Source: a virus. Taken from it: a stretch of 40,843 nucleotides of DNA. The notes below the pieces were generated by a model that saw only the letters and a list, made by a program, of their open reading frames with translations, had not been told where the DNA came from and searched no databases. Of this stretch, positions 40,074 through 40,843 are shown one piece after another; position 1 is the stretch's first letter, and each line of letters starts with the position of its first letter. The translations under genes and the position numbers were made by a program. The stretch spans positions 1-40,843 of IMG/VR virus record IMGVR_UViG_3300045747_000329; one strand, given 5' to 3'.

Positions 40074-40502
40074 ATGACAAATACTAATCCTACATTCTGG
40101 GCTGCAGACATCGAAGACATGCACACTAAATTCGGTGTTAATAAGGTTGTTCAAACTTTATCTGCCGAGCAACTTAAGACCTATCTGAAATTCCGTTTGG
40201 ATATGGTTCAAGAAGAAGTTAATGAAGCAAAGACTGCATTTGACGAAGGTGATGCTGATGGCATCGTTGATGCACTGATTGATAATATCGTTTTTGCAAT
40301 CGGCACTCTCGATGTTATGGGTGTTGATGCTTACAAAGCATGGAATGAAGTTCATTCTAAGAATATGGAAAAATCTCCAGGAGTTAAACCCGGTCGTCCT
40401 AATCCTTATGGGTTCCCAGACTTGATTAAACCCGCAGGTTGGACTTCACCGTCCCATAAAGATAACGTTGGTCTGTTAGATAAAATCTTCCCAGCCCAAT
40501 AA
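40074..40502 (+). CDS. MazG-like nucleotide pyrophosphohydrolase
   Basis: A 142-aa all-alpha protein with the MazG/HisE metal site: EEVNEA (E47, E48, E51) in one helix, and D66 and D70 in VDALIDNIVF in the next. WNEVHSKNMEKSPG follows, like the conserved segment after the core in phage MazG-like enzymes. The C-terminal 35 residues (NPYGFPDLIKPAGW) are an extension that often accompanies the phage forms. It probably hydrolyses dNTPs or NTPs to monophosphates. For a phage with modified cytosine, removal of dCTP is attractive but is only an inference. It has a late promoter core at 40041 and no strong ribosome-binding site. Confidence 0.82.
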   Translation: MTNTNPTFWAADIEDMHTKFGVNKVVQTLSAEQLKTYLKFRLDMVQEEVNEAKTAFDEGDADGIVDALIDNIVFAIGTLDVMGVDAYKAWNEVHSKNMEKSPGVKPGRPNPYGFPDLIKPAGWTSPSHKDNVGLLDKIFPAQ

Positions 40503-40529
40503 ACGATTTTGGAACATGATGTTTCAAAA

Positions 40530-40547
40530 CAAAGCAGAAATGCTTTG
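40530..40547 (+). other. Hairpin with GAAA tetraloop
   Basis: A perfect 7-bp stem CAAAGCA / TGCTTTG closed by a GAAA (GNRA) loop, 27 nt after the MazG-like stop and 33 nt before the next start. No T run follows, so it is a weak terminator at best. It could be a message-stabilising or processing element. Confidence 0.6.
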
Positions 40548-40580
40548 AAAATTTGATGTATAAGAAAAAGGAAACTAAAT

Positions 40581-40843
40581 ATGACAATCGCTAAAACCCT
40601 CGCAAGCGTTCAACGCTCAAAGCAATTCCAAAACTTGCTTAATTCTGGTCTTAAGTTGGTATCAACTGACCGTCAACTTCAAAATGGCACTCTTGCTTTT
40701 ACTGGCAAGTTGAAGGCAGGTCGTAAGACAATTCGTCCTACCTATGCCGTCACTTCAACCGGTGCAGTTATCAGCAATGAGTTCGTTGCTCGCCGTGTAG
40801 CATGTGCTAAGCAAACTGACCAATATCGTCAGGGTCTTACTGC
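40581..40843 (+). CDS. Unknown basic protein, 3' truncated by window end
   Basis: AAGGAAA precedes the ATG. The 87 visible residues start MTIAKTLASVQRSKQFQNLL and are rich in Lys, Arg, Gln and Thr (for example LKAGRKTIRPTYAVTSTG). No signal peptide, membrane segment or known motif is seen. Codon use (many GCT, CGT, CTT and AAG codons) looks like that of a well-expressed gene, similar to the PrkA gene at the other end of the window. A DNA-binding or virion role is possible but unsupported. Confidence 0.7.
   Translation, partial: MTIAKTLASVQRSKQFQNLLNSGLKLVSTDRQLQNGTLAFTGKLKAGRKTIRPTYAVTSTGAVISNEFVARRVACAKQTDQYRQGLT

Noticed and set aside
1-40843. Search by eye for tRNA genes, CRISPR arrays, IS elements and attachment sites
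   Set aside because: The intergenic gaps are too short for tRNA clusters or arrays. No transposase or integrase is encoded, and no long direct repeats occur outside the fibre genes. A tRNA finder would be needed to exclude a single short gene.

Overview
The window reads as a 40.8-kb segment of a large, A+T-rich, T4-like myovirus that infects a Gram-negative bacterium. Genes are packed head to tail, often with ATGA or TAATG stop/start overlaps. There is a divergently organised tail-fibre block of about 20 kb with intramolecular-chaperone (peptidase S74) C-termini. T4-type late promoter cores (N-ATAAATA) sit 21-42 nt upstream of many genes. A homing endonuclease, a dCMP-hydroxymethylase-like enzyme and a T4-type beta-glucosyltransferase homologue are also present. 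I found no rRNA, tRNA, CRISPR array, integrase or transposase. The longest stretch without a gene is about 120 nt (28080-28197), and it holds two divergent late promoters.

Layout. (1) 1-5120, plus strand: the C-terminal part of a PrkA/YeaG serine kinase, two small unknown genes, a complete YeaH (DUF444) gene and a complete SpoVR/YcgB gene. This is the bacterial PrkA-YeaH-SpoVR stress module in a phage context, interrupted by an antisense GIY-YIG homing endonuclease (2881-3579). (2) 5116-8609: a secreted glycine-zipper protein behind a near-consensus sigma70 promoter, a small membrane-anchored phage protein on the minus strand, and a methyltransferase-GT25 fusion followed by a degenerate GT25 relative. 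(3) 8599-28079, minus strand: tail-fibre operons. Three very long repetitive fibre proteins (about 1728, 786 and 2037 aa) alternate with two LamG-like proteins, two small proteins and a terminal adhesin-like protein. A sulfotransferase and an APS-kinase-like enzyme lie between the first and second fibre genes. (4) 28198-40843, plus strand: two proteins with capsid-targeting-like N-termini (a nucleotidyltransferase and an unknown, possibly ADP-ribosyltransferase-like protein), then dCMP hydroxymethylase, a GNAT-like protein, a run of very small genes, an XPD/DinG-type Fe-S helicase, more small genes, a dNMP-kinase-like protein, a DNA beta-glucosyltransferase homologue, a YvcK/CofD-HAD fusion, a sugar nucleotidyltransferase, a guanylate-kinase-like protein, a MazG-like pyrophosphohydrolase and the start of an unknown basic protein.

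How they may work together. The hydroxymethylase carries the dCMP-selecting Asp (D188), and the glucosyltransferase keeps the T4 BGT catalytic and UDP-binding residues. The phage therefore very probably makes 5-hydroxymethylcytosine DNA and glycosylates it. The sugar-nucleotide and kinase genes transcribed directly after the transferase suggest that it supplies its own, possibly unusual, activated sugar or hm-dCTP precursors. This locus is the best candidate for an undescribed system. The sulfotransferase/APS-kinase pair inside the fibre operon is the second, and the PrkA-YeaH-SpoVR module is the third.
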